A stretch of 64,000 nucleotides of DNA, from positions 1,116,001 through 1,180,000 of the forward strand of contig CAXHTR010000006.1 in assembly GCA_964019655.1 (NCBI GenBank). Direction: 5' to 3'. The stretch's first letter is position 1, and every line of letters begins with the position of its first letter. This DNA comes from Perkinsela sp. pyNocScin1 (Eukaryota > Euglenozoa > Kinetoplastea > Prokinetoplastida > Perkinselidae). A program made the translations under genes and the position numbers. Below the pieces are notes generated by a model. That model was not told where the DNA came from. It saw only the letters and a program-made list of their open reading frames with translations, and searched no databases. Shown piece by piece: positions 1 through 9,587 of this stretch.

Positions 1-1949
1 AGCGGCCGTGGGATGATCGGTGTCGAAGCGACTTCTGTCATTTTTGTTGAGACTGGCAGCGCTGTCACGATGATGGGCTTTTCCGAATTCTCAGATTTTT
101 CTGAAATCGGAGCGACGAACTCTGCGAGGACCGCGAGCTCCTGCTGGGAGACCCAGCGGGTGCAGCGCGTGACGGCGTCCTCCTCGACGACTGGCAGGCC
201 GCTCTCTGTGCGCATGAGCGATGTGTCGTAGGCGACGCGCCCCGTGTCGATGACTGCGGCGAAGCTTTCGGGGTGTGCGTGCCTGCTGAGCGCACGGAGC
301 ATGGCATGTGTCGTTGGAATGATGAGGCGCTTTCCGGAAATCTCTTTCTGCTGCTGGAGGCCAGACGATGTGATGGGCAGGAGCTGAACGAACTCTTTCG
401 CTGTGAATTTTTGCGTGAAATGCTTAACAGCGCTGTCCGACGGCAGAAGAACGAGAACTGGGCCCTTCTCGTCAGGCTTGGCAGCGAAATGCGTCGCCAG
501 TGGAATCGCAAAGCTTTCACACAGATTCTCATCAGATATTTCCTCCTGGGAAATCTTTTCAATAATTTCATCGCTAATGCCATCGCCCAGGGCCGCACGA
601 ATGTCTTCAGATCCCCACAGCTGGCACCTCTCGAGCAGAGGGACTTTTTCGATGATCGCTGCCATCGGGTGCGCGCTGGCCGCCTCGCCCTCTGCCGCGG
701 GCTCATCACCGGCCGGCAACAGCGGCGGGAGCGATTCGTCCTCGTCCTCGCTCGGCAGGTCCATGACGTTGAGCGCTGGGGCATCCGTCACTCCGGAAAC
801 AGCTTTTTCTTCAGAAAACTGCGAGGCGAGCGCAATAATGTCACACCGAACGACAACGTTTGACAGCCCACGCAGCGGGTCGGTGGCCGTAAAGAACGCC
901 TGCAGCTGGGCGACCCGCGGATTACTCTGCGTGCATGGCGCGTGGGCGAGCAGGAGGACTGGCGGCCGGATGCGGCGGTACCGCCGGGGCGCGCCGCTGC
1001 CCATTTTGAGGTCCCGGAGGGCCCACAGCAGGAGCTCGACGTCGGGGGTCGCGGCGTCAGCGTCGTCGACGACGAAGAGCGACGAGGCCCACAGCGCGGC
1101 GTTCGTCTGCTTCGAGCGCTCATCCACTGCCATGTTCTCGATGTACGCGAGGCAGACGCCCGGCGTGCACACGACGACGTGCACGTCCGACGAATCGCTG
1201 TAGATCTTTTTGATGTTAGCACTCACGTAATCCTCTGTGTGGACGCAGACGTGCGCCTTTGGCTTCCGCAGGGCAAAGGACCGCGGGAATGTGAAGTTTT
1301 CCGGGGCGGGCGCATCGCTTTCAGTGCCCGAGACGCCCCAATCCGCAAGATTCAGCTGAATCTGCTGGGCTGTGCGGACGCAGGCGGCGGCGGAGTGGCA
1401 CACGAGGAACACTGTGCGGCACAGGTGGGCGTCGGGGCAGCCACTCTGGAGGCTGAGGTGGCGGAAAGCGTAGAGAAGAAGCGGTGGCAACAGTGTGGAC
1501 TTGCCAGTGCTCTTGTGACCGCTGACAATGGTGATGCGGCCGACTGCTGGGTCGGCGGCGGGGGCTGTGCACTGCGAGCGGATGGCGTCGACAATATTTG
1601 TAAGATTCTCACGCGCGATGGGGAGGCCGGGCCGCTCGTCGTAGGGGAAACACCCAGAAAAATCAATCGAGCTGAGGGGCGGGCCGTCGACGGCGAGGAC
1701 GGGGCGGAGCGCGTGGACGTTCGCCACAGTCTGGGCAGCCGCGCGGAGGGCGAGCTGCTCGCCCTTCTGGCGGTCGTCGAAGCGCACGGCGTAGGCGTCG
1801 TCGGCGCCGCGGGCGCGCAGGGGGCGGGGCACGACGACGGGCGCGAAGGCGCTCGTGTCCATGTAAGGCACCTTCTTCATCCAGCGCGACTCGAGCTCGT
1901 TGAGGACCGCGAGGGCGCTCGAGGGCGCCTCAAGGCTGGTGTTTTCCAT
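1..1949 (-). CDS. Divergent DExH-box helicase-like protein (3' end beyond window)
   Basis: The frame is open from the ATG at 1949 to the window edge, giving 649 codons without a stop. Motif I is recognisable at about residues 143-151 (GHKSTGKST), in the place of the DEAH-helicase GxTGxGKST. Motif II is DDAD at about 295-298, not DEAH or DEAD. Further on, VIDTGRVAYD and then TRCTRWVSQQE resemble the stretch before motif VI of DEAH RNA helicases (VIDsG..., then SxAxxxQRxGRxGR), but the glutamine-arginine finger is lost. An acidic insert (SEDEDE) lies near residue 395. I infer a DExH/RHA-type helicase relative with degraded catalytic motifs, perhaps a structural RNA-binding factor. The C-terminal helicase accessory domains would lie outside the window. 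Family call moderately sure; inactivity is inference. Confidence 0.6.
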   Translation of the reverse strand, partial: MENTSLEAPSSALAVLNELESRWMKKVPYMDTSAFAPVVVPRPLRARGADDAYAVRFDDRQKGEQLALRAAAQTVANVHALRPVLAVDGPPLSSIDFSGCFPYDERPGLPIARENLTNIVDAIRSQCTAPAADPAVGRITIVSGHKSTGKSTLLPPLLLYAFRHLSLQSGCPDAHLCRTVFLVCHSAAACVRTAQQIQLNLADWGVSGTESDAPAPENFTFPRSFALRKPKAHVCVHTEDYVSANIKKIYSDSSDVHVVVCTPGVCLAYIENMAVDERSKQTNAALWASSLFVVDDADAATPDVELLLWALRDLKMGSGAPRRYRRIRPPVLLLAHAPCTQSNPRVAQLQAFFTATDPLRGLSNVVVRCDIIALASQFSEEKAVSGVTDAPALNVMDLPSEDEDESLPPLLPAGDEPAAEGEAASAHPMAAIIEKVPLLERCQLWGSEDIRAALGDGISDEIIEKISQEEISDENLCESFAIPLATHFAAKPDEKGPVLVLLPSDSAVKHFTQKFTAKEFVQLLPITSSGLQQQKEISGKRLIIPTTHAMLRALSRHAHPESFAAVIDTGRVAYDTSLMRTESGLPVVEEDAVTRCTRWVSQQELAVLAEFVAPISEKSENSEKPIIVTALPVSTKMTEVASTPIIPRP

Positions 1950-2533
1950 CGCGTACGGTAGTTTTATGGAGAGCACGTGCGTATAGTTGCACTCGTCCCT
2001 GGTCGGGGGCAGGTGGCTGTTGTCGAGCGGAACAGACATTTTGTAGGAATGATAGACAAACTGGAAATGGGCAAATATTCTGAGAAGGTAAGTGATGCAG
2101 ATCGGTACAGATTGTGGGACCTTTATCTGATTCACGAGTCAAATCGAAAAAGTACGGTGAAGCATAGGCAAGTGAATTAGAATGAGCAACTTTTTGTTTC
2201 TATCTTTCTGTTGTGTGCTAAGTCTCTGCTGGACCTTTCAATTGTCGATGAAGTTTGTCTTACTTGATGTGCGGCTAAAGTATTCAAAATGTATGGCCTA
2301 GCACTTGATTTGAGCCTATTCGCACATTTTAGTGAAGCATTTATTCAACAGAGTCATCCTCATTTAGCCACCCTTCCCTTTTCGAGACCTCTCTGCAAAA
2401 ATCTGCATTCTATATTAGATACAATCACTTAAAAACTTCTAACTTAATCTCTGTAGAACATTTTCGAACAAGTCCCTATCCGGTATGCTTGTTATATGCT
2501 ATTAGATTCACACACCGTCGCAATCTCTTCTGG
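1950..2533. other. Intergenic spacer
   Basis: About 580 bp between the helicase-like gene start and the stop of the next minus-strand gene. It is AT-richer than the genes. Its only open frames are short, begin without ATG and show no family motif. I see no RNA gene or repeat. Confidence 0.6.
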
Positions 2534-2857
2534 TTAGTAGGCGAACTTGCGCCCAACGTAGCCGGCCCAGCACTCGTACTCGTAGATGGAGCAGTCGCGG
2601 TTCAGGCCGTTGTTTCCCCAGCCGAAGAAAGGGCCGCCACCGGGGAACTTCTTGCGCCGCGGGCGCTCGCCGGGATGCTCTGGGCCCTTGCGCTGGAAGA
2701 CCTCGTGCGGATATACAGTCTTGAGGTAGAGCGACACCCACAGCGTGGTCGAGAACAGGAGCGCACGGATGAAGTCACGCTTGAAGGCATTTATCACGAG
2801 CGGGCACAGGACCGGGTCTGACGGCATGGGAATGCGGCCGATGCGGCAGGACGCCAT
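2534..2857 (-). CDS. Small single-span membrane protein, unknown
   Basis: A 107-residue protein starting at ATG 2857 (MASCRIGRIPMPSDP). A hydrophobic stretch near residues 28-50 (RALLFSTTLWVSLYL) is one likely membrane span. A basic segment follows (RPRRKK), then a Gly/Asn/aromatic-rich tail ending CWAGYVGRKFAY. Size, single span and basic flank resemble accessory subunits of mitochondrial inner-membrane complexes, but I recognise no named family. Coding is supported by a GC-rich third position and a clear start after an AT-rich leader. Only 74 bp separate it from the next gene's stop, on the same strand. Confidence 0.65.
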   Translation of the reverse strand: MASCRIGRIPMPSDPVLCPLVINAFKRDFIRALLFSTTLWVSLYLKTVYPHEVFQRKGPEHPGERPRRKKFPGGGPFFGWGNNGLNRDCSIYEYECWAGYVGRKFAY

Positions 2858-2931
2858 TTCGTGCTGTTTACTACGTAAAAAACTAGAGAAAGGAATTTTA
2901 TGAGCTTTACAAAGAAATTTATTCGTAAAAC

Positions 2932-4689
2932 TTACACCGAGCTTGATTTTTGCTCAACGGAGTCATAGAGCGCTGCAAACCACTCTGCATACTGTCGCTC
3001 ATAGTGTTCGCTGTCTCCCGTCAGTCCAAGTGTAACAGCCGTGCGATGTACCCAGGCCGATAACCTACCTGTGGGCAGCGCAATAAACGCAAAGTCTTCT
3101 CTGCCGTGCGTCTTTGCGAGCTCAAACACCGCGTCGAGGAGCTGCACGCCAGCGACAGCCGCAGAGGCGCTTAGTGGCGCCACTGCACACCGAGTTGCCC
3201 CGACGAGCGCAGTGAACGCCACTGCCATTGCACTCGCAGCGCTCAGCAGCGGAAACTTTTGGAGGCACTGCGTGTACCAGTGCACAGCGCGGGCAAGGAA
3301 CCCGAGCACTGCCTGCTGTATCGAAGGGATGGCCGCGAGCATTGTAATGTGGAGAACCGCCAACTTCAAAGCCTCGCGGACAGCGGCCGGCGGTGGTGGC
3401 TGTGGCACAACGTCTTCGACGACCACTGCGTCCCAGTCAGCCCCCGGCCACTCGATGGCGCTGTTCAAATACGAAAAAAGCGCTGGGCTCTCTCGGCAGC
3501 AGACAACAAAGGGCTCCACGAGTAAAAGTTTTTGAGTGAGTGTATCGATCGGGTGAACGGCGGCGACAATTTGTAGAATGTCAGTGTGGAAGATTGAAGT
3601 GTTTGTGCCATTCATTGCAGTGAACCAGTAGAAGAGCCCATAACAGAAGAACGATCGGCTGTTCGCCTCATTCGCTGAAAACTGCGCGCCGATTCTCTGA
3701 AAAATATTTGAGAGAAACCGCTGCACATGCGTTTCGGTGCACTTTTCCGAGAAATCCGCCAGAGATCGGGTTAGGACCACGAGCAGAAAGAGTGGATCGG
3801 CGAGGATCTCTGCGCTGAGGGCGGCGTTGCCGCTCGCCGCCTCGAGGCGCTCGAGCTCGGTGATCTGCCAGTGCTGGACCTCACAGCGCTGGACGACAGT
3901 GAAAATGAGCCGCTGCATCGCCTCGAGGGGCTCGTTGGTCTCTTCCATGAGCGCGATGGGCTGCCGCAGACTCCCTCGGGAGACGATGCGGTACTGAAAT
4001 GGCAGTTGCCCGGCATATGATGAATGGGCGGCCAGTAGGCGAAGCTTATCAACTGTGTAGAAATCTTCGGCGAGAAGGCTCTTTTCAAGGTGGTAAAAGT
4101 AACTTTTCTCGCTATCTATGGAAAGTGCTGTGGCGGGCGAGACGCCCGTTGGGAGGTCAGCGGCTATGCCAAAGTGCGCCATGAGCTTCGCGACCGCCCG
4201 CTGGTGGATGGAGTCCTCGCTGTGCGAGCAGTAGGGTCGCTGGTCGGGTCTGACGTGATACTTTGCCACGAAGCGTTCATAGAGCGCATTTTTCTGGGTT
4301 TTGGCAGATTTACTTTCACAATGATTTGCAAATTGGGCGAAAAAGGTATCAACGACGATGTCGATATCCCGCGTGTTTGAAGGCTCGCCGAGTGTGAGCT
4401 CCGGGAGCATTTCTGTGACGAGTCGGCTGCATACGCCTCGCAGGGCAGCCCCGATGGGCGCCTCGCTGTATTTTCGCATCGCGCCAAAGAGCGCCCGGGC
4501 AGCGACGGGCTCATTAAGAAGAAGCAGCAGGCGCTCTGCGGTCTGGGCCACCATGGCGCTGTCCTGGACTGGCTCTTGGCCGTTCTCTTTCCTCTGCACA
4601 CCGTCCTCGATCATTCGGTCGAGCGCGCTGATGATATCCTGGAGGACAAAGCGCACGAACTGGACTTCACCATCGCCGTTCGCTGCCAT
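2932..4689 (-). CDS. Hypothetical helical protein, 585 aa
   Basis: I do not recognise this protein. The frame can be read up to 4845 but the upstream part is AT-rich leader sequence without ATG, so the start is ATG 4689 (MAANGDGEVQF). The chain is mostly predicted alpha-helix with many Ala/Leu stretches (e.g. AAIPSIQQAVLGFLARAV, SAASAMAVAFTALVGA), no signal peptide at the chosen start, and a proline-rich linker (PQPPPPAA) near residue 460. The look is of a HEAT-like or armadillo-like solenoid scaffold, which is only an impression. The C-terminus ends in EQKSSSV. The next gene upstream is GET3 in the same orientation. Confidence 0.75.
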   Translation of the reverse strand: MAANGDGEVQFVRFVLQDIISALDRMIEDGVQRKENGQEPVQDSAMVAQTAERLLLLLNEPVAARALFGAMRKYSEAPIGAALRGVCSRLVTEMLPELTLGEPSNTRDIDIVVDTFFAQFANHCESKSAKTQKNALYERFVAKYHVRPDQRPYCSHSEDSIHQRAVAKLMAHFGIAADLPTGVSPATALSIDSEKSYFYHLEKSLLAEDFYTVDKLRLLAAHSSYAGQLPFQYRIVSRGSLRQPIALMEETNEPLEAMQRLIFTVVQRCEVQHWQITELERLEAASGNAALSAEILADPLFLLVVLTRSLADFSEKCTETHVQRFLSNIFQRIGAQFSANEANSRSFFCYGLFYWFTAMNGTNTSIFHTDILQIVAAVHPIDTLTQKLLLVEPFVVCCRESPALFSYLNSAIEWPGADWDAVVVEDVVPQPPPPAAVREALKLAVLHITMLAAIPSIQQAVLGFLARAVHWYTQCLQKFPLLSAASAMAVAFTALVGATRCAVAPLSASAAVAGVQLLDAVFELAKTHGREDFAFIALPTGRLSAWVHRTAVTLGLTGDSEHYERQYAEWFAALYDSVEQKSSSV

Positions 4690-5338
4690 ATGTACATGAA
4701 AGGGGCAAAGAATACGGGAAAACAGTGTGAAAATAGACAGGAAATAGTGAAAATAGCGAGATAGCTTTATGCAAAAATTGTAACAGGGCAAGCTCTGCGA
4801 GTGGCGAACGAAATCCTTCCAGATCAGTACGCAGAAAGATTTCAACAGTGAGCTAAAGACAGCTAAAATACGTGCTCAGTGCGCTGAGTAAATTGCAAAC
4901 GGCTTTGGACAGGGTGCTGTAAAGCTGGGCTGCAGCATTCGAAAAGGCCAAGAAAAGCTTTTGAATCGCCTTCTTCAGACTTTAATGTACATTGCAAGAG
5001 CGAATCTTCATAGAAACTGTGAATCTGGGGGACTGATCGTCAAAGAAGTAGTTTTCGAGTGATTTGCGATCAATACTAGCCGTCTAGACATGATTGCGAA
5101 ATTTCTTTGCGCTTCTCTATTCTTGATTTCGGTGCTCGCCGCCATAGCCTGCTTTTCGATCCTATTTTGACAATATCCTCTTCGACAATGAGCCCAAAAG
5201 TAACTTACTCAGAGCTCCCTCAGCCTTGCCACATTGAGTACTAAAACTTATTTTCAATAGAATCTTGATTTCATCATACCCCAGCCAAAACCCTCACCCC
5301 ACTACACATTTTCTCAATTTCATTTCAAATGATAGACT
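4690..5338. other. Intergenic spacer
   Basis: About 650 bp of AT-rich DNA between the 585-aa gene and the GET3 stop codon. Only short random frames; no tRNA, repeat or transposon motif seen. Confidence 0.6.
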
Positions 5339-6472
5339 TCACTCGGTGTCCTCCAGCGACGTGCTGTGCACATCTGGGTCAAAAGGCGTGACGAGGTACT
5401 GCGCAAACTTAGAGAGCGCCTTCGGGCCGCGCACCTCGTCGCCAAGCAGCGGCATCTGGACAATGTGGAAGTCCTCGGCGTACAGCGCGTGCAGCGACTT
5501 CATGTACTTTTTCTGGATCTTGAGGCGCGCGTTGCACATCGTGCAGCTGTCGCAGTCCGTCGACTTTTTCTTGATGAGCTGGTTGACGACGATGTGGCAG
5601 CAATTGATGTTGTACTTGACTAGCTCCTGAATAAGGCGCTCCGTCTCGTAGAGCGACAGAAACTCGGGGATGCACACGCACACGAACGCCGTCTTCGAGT
5701 GGTCTGTGAACTGCGCGTGGACCTCCTCGATCTGGCGCTGCCACTTCTCGAGCGTCTGCGTGATGCTCTGTTCGCTGCCATCGTCATCGTCCTCTTCGCC
5801 AATGTCGAAGAGCGTTTTCTCTTCAACTGTCACAGCTTTTTTTGGTGCAGCGTCTGCGCCTTTTTGACCAGCGAGCCCGAAGAAGGCCGAGGCCGTGTTC
5901 ACAATGGAGTGGAAGCCTTCAACCGCGAAAAGATCCTTGAGGCTTTTTTGGAGGTTCGAGGGAAGCGACAGGAGGCGTAACGTATGGCCCGTCGGCGCCG
6001 TGTCGAAGACGACAGTGTCGTACGAGAGCTTCTTGGCGGCGCGCATGATCTGGAGAAAGACGGTGACCTCGTCGATGCCGGGCAGCGCGACGGCGGCCTT
6101 GCGCAGAATTGAAAAAATCGCGCCCATCGACGTCTTCGGGCCGCTCGCCTCCTGCTGCTTCTTGAGGTACGACGTGGGGTCCATCTCGACGGCGTAGAGG
6201 TTGTCGTAGCCCTCGACAGTTGTCGGGTACGCCGTAAATGGCTGTTTAAAAGCGTCGCTCAGGTTGTGCGCGGGGTCTGTGGAGATGATCAGGACCTTGC
6301 GCTTGCGCGTGGCGTCGCCGACCTTGACGGGCGTTTGTGCGAGGAGGCAGGCGAGGGCGCAGCTGGTTGTCGTCTTGCCGACGCCGCCTTTGCCGCCGAC
6401 GAAGATCCACTGGAGGCGCTCGTAGTCGAGGAGCATCTGGAGCGAGGGGGCGAAGAGCGATTCGTCAGCCAT
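5339..6472 (-). CDS. GET3: GET3/ASNA1 (TRC40) ATPase for tail-anchored proteins
   Basis: A 377-residue cytosolic ATPase that carries tail-anchored membrane proteins to the ER. The deviant Walker A is at residues 26-36 (GGKGGVGKTTT). Switch I follows as DPAHNLSDAF, and switch II as FDTAPTGHTLRLL. The CxxC pair (CDSCTMC), which binds the zinc that joins the dimer, sits in the last third. The A-loop region NQLIKKKS precedes it. Length is close to the 320-350 residues usual for eukaryotic Get3, with an extra acidic patch (GEEDDDDG). The start is ATG 6472 (MADESLF); the frame upstream is leader. A candidate GET2/CAML-like receptor is encoded at 19654-20220. Confidence 0.95.
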   Translation of the reverse strand: MADESLFAPSLQMLLDYERLQWIFVGGKGGVGKTTTSCALACLLAQTPVKVGDATRKRKVLIISTDPAHNLSDAFKQPFTAYPTTVEGYDNLYAVEMDPTSYLKKQQEASGPKTSMGAIFSILRKAAVALPGIDEVTVFLQIMRAAKKLSYDTVVFDTAPTGHTLRLLSLPSNLQKSLKDLFAVEGFHSIVNTASAFFGLAGQKGADAAPKKAVTVEEKTLFDIGEEDDDDGSEQSITQTLEKWQRQIEEVHAQFTDHSKTAFVCVCIPEFLSLYETERLIQELVKYNINCCHIVVNQLIKKKSTDCDSCTMCNARLKIQKKYMKSLHALYAEDFHIVQMPLLGDEVRGPKALSKFAQYLVTPFDPDVHSTSLEDTE

Positions 6473-6839
6473 TGAGATTGAAATGCGAAGGTAGGGAAGA
6501 AAAGCTGAGAGATATTCAAAGTGGGGGAATTTCAAAAAGAAATTTGAATGGTAGATGCGAAACCCTTGAAGCTTCTCGGTTGAGAGAGAGACGAATGGGA
6601 AATACTATTCAGCTGGGATGAGGTCGAAAATGTTTCGATCGGCCTCTGCTACAATTCAGGAGTAAATACTGATAGAAACAGTGGATGCTGGGGTGTGACT
6701 ATTTCGATTATAGTGAAATAGTATTAAATAGTTCCTAGTTAGTAGTCGTTAATAGTTGATATTTGCTGGTGTGACCTGTATATCGCCCCATCAGCACACT
6801 TCGTAAACTCGCTACTGAATGGCTGCCTTCTCAAAAAAA
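6473..6839. other. Intergenic spacer
   Basis: About 370 bp, AT-rich, holding the GET3 leader (pyrimidine-rich on the coding strand directly before the ATG) and the 3' flank of the next gene. Short TAGTAGT/TTAATAGT-like runs near 6715-6765; no gene seen. Confidence 0.6.
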
Positions 6840-7763
6840 CTACCCAACCTCCCCTTTCATATCTATCGCAGCATCAATGTCGCTCTCCATCTTGCCAGCG
6901 ACCACTTCCCACGCGCTGTATACGCTTGAGAGACCTTCCCTGCTCCCAACTTTGAGCCGATCGCTCGACGGCTCGGCGAAGGGGTCCCGCTTTGGGTTGG
7001 CGATCTCAATAAGTATCGGGAGAACATCCGCCCGGAACTTCCACGAGGGGTTGAGCACGCAGAGAAAGCCAACGTTGTACGGGCTCTCGAGGGTCAGGCG
7101 CAAGCAGCCATCTTCTGCGAAATGGGGTACTGACTCGCTGAAAAATAAGGAGTTGAGCTCAACGATCTCACAAGGGACACACGGGACTATCGGGAATGTG
7201 TACTGGACGGTGGATTTTTCATCGAAGTCTTCACTCTCGTAGTAAAAGGTCAGCACGAGTGTCCCAAGCCCAGTTTCAGCCTGCATCGTGAACTTTTTCG
7301 GCTTTTTCACTTTGGGATCGGCTGCGGGCATCACTGGCTCTTTCGAAATACTGAGCTGGTTGTGCATTTCTGGCGATAGGCACGACAACTTTCTGTTTTC
7401 CTCGTAGCGATAGCATTCGCAGCGCGTACTCGTGCCGTCCTTGTCCCGCAGGCTTAGGGTGAGCGTGTAGCCATAGGGAAGCTCAGCACAGGATTTTTCA
7501 CTCTTCTGCACATCGATGTGTTTTGCAGATGCAGGATCGATGGATGAGAGCCTCGGTGGGTTTTCGATCAATTTATGTGCAACGTGCGTCTTATCGATTG
7601 AGAGCAAGGCGATGCCATTGCTGTGAAAGAGCAGCGTCAGCGCGTTCCCTGGAATATTTTTCACTGCTGGCACGCAGAACTTGGAGTAGTAGCGCTCGTG
7701 GAACGCTGGGAAGGGAAAGTCCTCCATTGCGTGCGAGTTTCTTTGCGATTGGCCTGCTGTCAT
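6840..7763 (-). CDS. Abitram/FAM206-like protein
   Basis: A 307-residue protein starting at ATG 7763. Residues about 22-65 (FHERYYSKFCVP, then LLFHSNGIALLSIDKTH) match the diagnostic start of the Abitram (FAM206, Simiate) family, whose members read RYFxxWYxP, then HSNRICVIxLxxxH. The family has a lipoyl/H-protein-like beta fold and about 180 residues. Here the protein is 307 long, with an inserted lysine-rich linker (KVKKPKK) and a second beta-rich half ending in a plausible helical tail. Abitram regulates actin in animals; in protists its role is not settled. Family call rests on the N-terminal motif only. Confidence 0.55.
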   Translation of the reverse strand: MTAGQSQRNSHAMEDFPFPAFHERYYSKFCVPAVKNIPGNALTLLFHSNGIALLSIDKTHVAHKLIENPPRLSSIDPASAKHIDVQKSEKSCAELPYGYTLTLSLRDKDGTSTRCECYRYEENRKLSCLSPEMHNQLSISKEPVMPAADPKVKKPKKFTMQAETGLGTLVLTFYYESEDFDEKSTVQYTFPIVPCVPCEIVELNSLFFSESVPHFAEDGCLRLTLESPYNVGFLCVLNPSWKFRADVLPILIEIANPKRDPFAEPSSDRLKVGSREGLSSVYSAWEVVAGKMESDIDAAIDMKGEVG

Positions 7764-8104
7764 GGTATTGAGAACATATGACTGGGGAATATTCTGCGGA
7801 AAATGGTAAAATAGGCTCTAGTTCGCATGCGCAAAACGATAGAACTAAATTTTACTAAATATTTTTTGGAATTCTCCGATACAAGTAACACCTGTGAAGC
7901 ATGAGCACGCTGGGTGCGCCACCAAGCTGACTTTCGTACCGTTTTTACTTATTATCTCTGCCTCTGTTTCTTTCTCCCTTTATCACATTCATTTTCTCTA
8001 AAAATCTGTACTAAAACACAAGTATTCCTTTCCCATACAACTACCCCCACACATCGCTATCCGGGATACACTTATGTTTTCTCTATGATCTGATTACGGG
8101 TCGC
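7764..8104. other. Intergenic spacer
   Basis: About 340 bp, AT-rich and pyrimidine-rich, between the starts and ends of minus-strand genes. Nothing beyond leader-like sequence seen. Confidence 0.55.
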
Positions 8105-9019
8105 CTACGCAAACGGCACCATTCCGTTCGACGCAAGCACAAAGTACGCGGCGACGCACGCGCCGAGGAGCAGCAGCTTGAAAATTCGCCCGAGCCACGA
8201 CGGCTTTTGCTTTTCGGAAATTTCCTCGTCCTCCTGCGCCGGGCTGCCCTGCGCCTCCGGCAGCACGAGGTCCTCCATCTCGTCGAGGCCGCTGCTCTGC
8301 AGCGACGGGTAGGTGACGCCCCTCGACGTGCTCTCGGGCTTCGTCGCCTGGTCCGGCGCGGCGTCCATGTCGAGCCGCGTGCGGGCCACGAACGGGACGC
8401 TCTCGGACACAGGGCGCACGGGCGGTCGGACCGGCTTGGGGACGCCGGGCGTCGCGGCCTTGGTTATCTTGAGCGACGTGAAGTGTGAGGCGACGTCGCC
8501 GTCGGCCTTCCACGCGCCCGGGGCGTCTCTGTTCACGATCTTGAGGTCGTTGTCGCGCATGTAGAGGTACTTGACGGTGGGCGGGACCGCGAGCATGTCG
8601 AGCTCACCGGTGATGACGTTCGCGCGGATATCACAGAAGCTGAGTGTGCTTGGCAGTAGCGCCCAGTCGATTGTGCCGAAAAATCGGTTCTCTTCGATGG
8701 AGAGGAACTCGAGCTTGGCCGGGAGCTGCTTGACTTCGCCCGTGAAATCGTTCGTCGAAATGACGATGGTCGTGATGGTCTGTGGGATGAGGTCGAAGGC
8801 GAAGGTGCCGCTGAACCCCCGCTTCGCCCACCGGATGCGTTTCGCGTTGCCGTTGACGATAATCAGGCCGTCCCACTCGCTCACACTGCGGACGCTGCCG
8901 TCTTCGTCTTGGAAGCTGCGCTGCGTGTCTTCGTCGAACTGCAGAATGAGCTTCTCCATCAGCATCTGCAGCGGCGTCATGCGGTACTCGGCGCCTGCGC
9001 AGAGGAGAGGTAAAAGCAT
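8105..9019 (-). CDS. Secreted/membrane leucine-rich repeat protein (LRR-1)
   Basis: A 304-residue protein from ATG 9019. A short hydrophobic N-terminus (MLLPLLCAGAEY) may act as a signal peptide. A cap region with an EWDGLIIVNGNAKRIRW segment follows, then four or five 23-residue LRRs (e.g. LPAKLEFLSIEENRFFGTI). A proline-rich and acidic stalk (about 190-265) leads to a C-terminal transmembrane segment near 280-300 (FKLLLLGACVAAYFVLA) after the basic QKPSWLGR. That gives a type I surface protein with a very short tail. It belongs to the same family as 18160, 40480 and 59993 and is the only one with a clear C-terminal anchor. Confidence 0.85.
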   Translation of the reverse strand: MLLPLLCAGAEYRMTPLQMLMEKLILQFDEDTQRSFQDEDGSVRSVSEWDGLIIVNGNAKRIRWAKRGFSGTFAFDLIPQTITTIVISTNDFTGEVKQLPAKLEFLSIEENRFFGTIDWALLPSTLSFCDIRANVITGELDMLAVPPTVKYLYMRDNDLKIVNRDAPGAWKADGDVASHFTSLKITKAATPGVPKPVRPPVRPVSESVPFVARTRLDMDAAPDQATKPESTSRGVTYPSLQSSGLDEMEDLVLPEAQGSPAQEDEEISEKQKPSWLGRIFKLLLLGACVAAYFVLASNGMVPFA

Positions 9020-9587
9020 GGTGAGGATAGAAATAGGTGAAAGTGAGGTAAGGTGATAGAGATAGTGGTGGCCTCGATAATTTTGATGGGAAGATTTGGG
9101 AATCGAATGATAAACAAAAAGATTTGAAATAGTCAGCCACGTGTACGGTCGTTTCATGGGCCTCCAAATAGCGAATATTCGTTGGTATCATCATGTTGGG
9201 ATGGGTTGTTTGTAAAGAAGGTTTTTCGGGATACAGGATTAACACGACAAATGGTACTTGTGCCCCTCAGATAAGCGCAGGGTCAGAGCATTTCGAGAAA
9301 GAAAAAGTATATAGTAATGTGATTTGTCGAAGTATTTTTGCGAGCTTTCTCGTGCAAACGAATCGCGACCACTGTTTTTACACTAGGCTTAGCTCCCTTA
9401 ATTGGATCTATATTCTGTTTTCCGTATCGAAACGTCCCCTTTTTACTTTCAGATTGGCGACATTTGCTTTTAACAGAGCAATCCGGTCGGAATTTTCACA
9501 GGCCCCGTGAAATATTGATCTGCGTGCACAGCAGATAGAATTGTACGCATTTCCCTCTGTTGCGCCCAATACCCGCACAGCCCTCTT
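9020..9587. other. Intergenic spacer
   Basis: About 570 bp. The 100 bases next to the LRR start are pyrimidine-rich on the coding strand. The rest is AT-rich with short frames that lack an ATG or any motif. No RNA gene seen. Confidence 0.55.

Noticed and set aside
942-1961. 339-codon plus-strand frame over the helicase-like gene
   Set aside because: The minus-strand frame, open to the window edge, carries a P-loop and helicase-like motifs; the plus frame has none.
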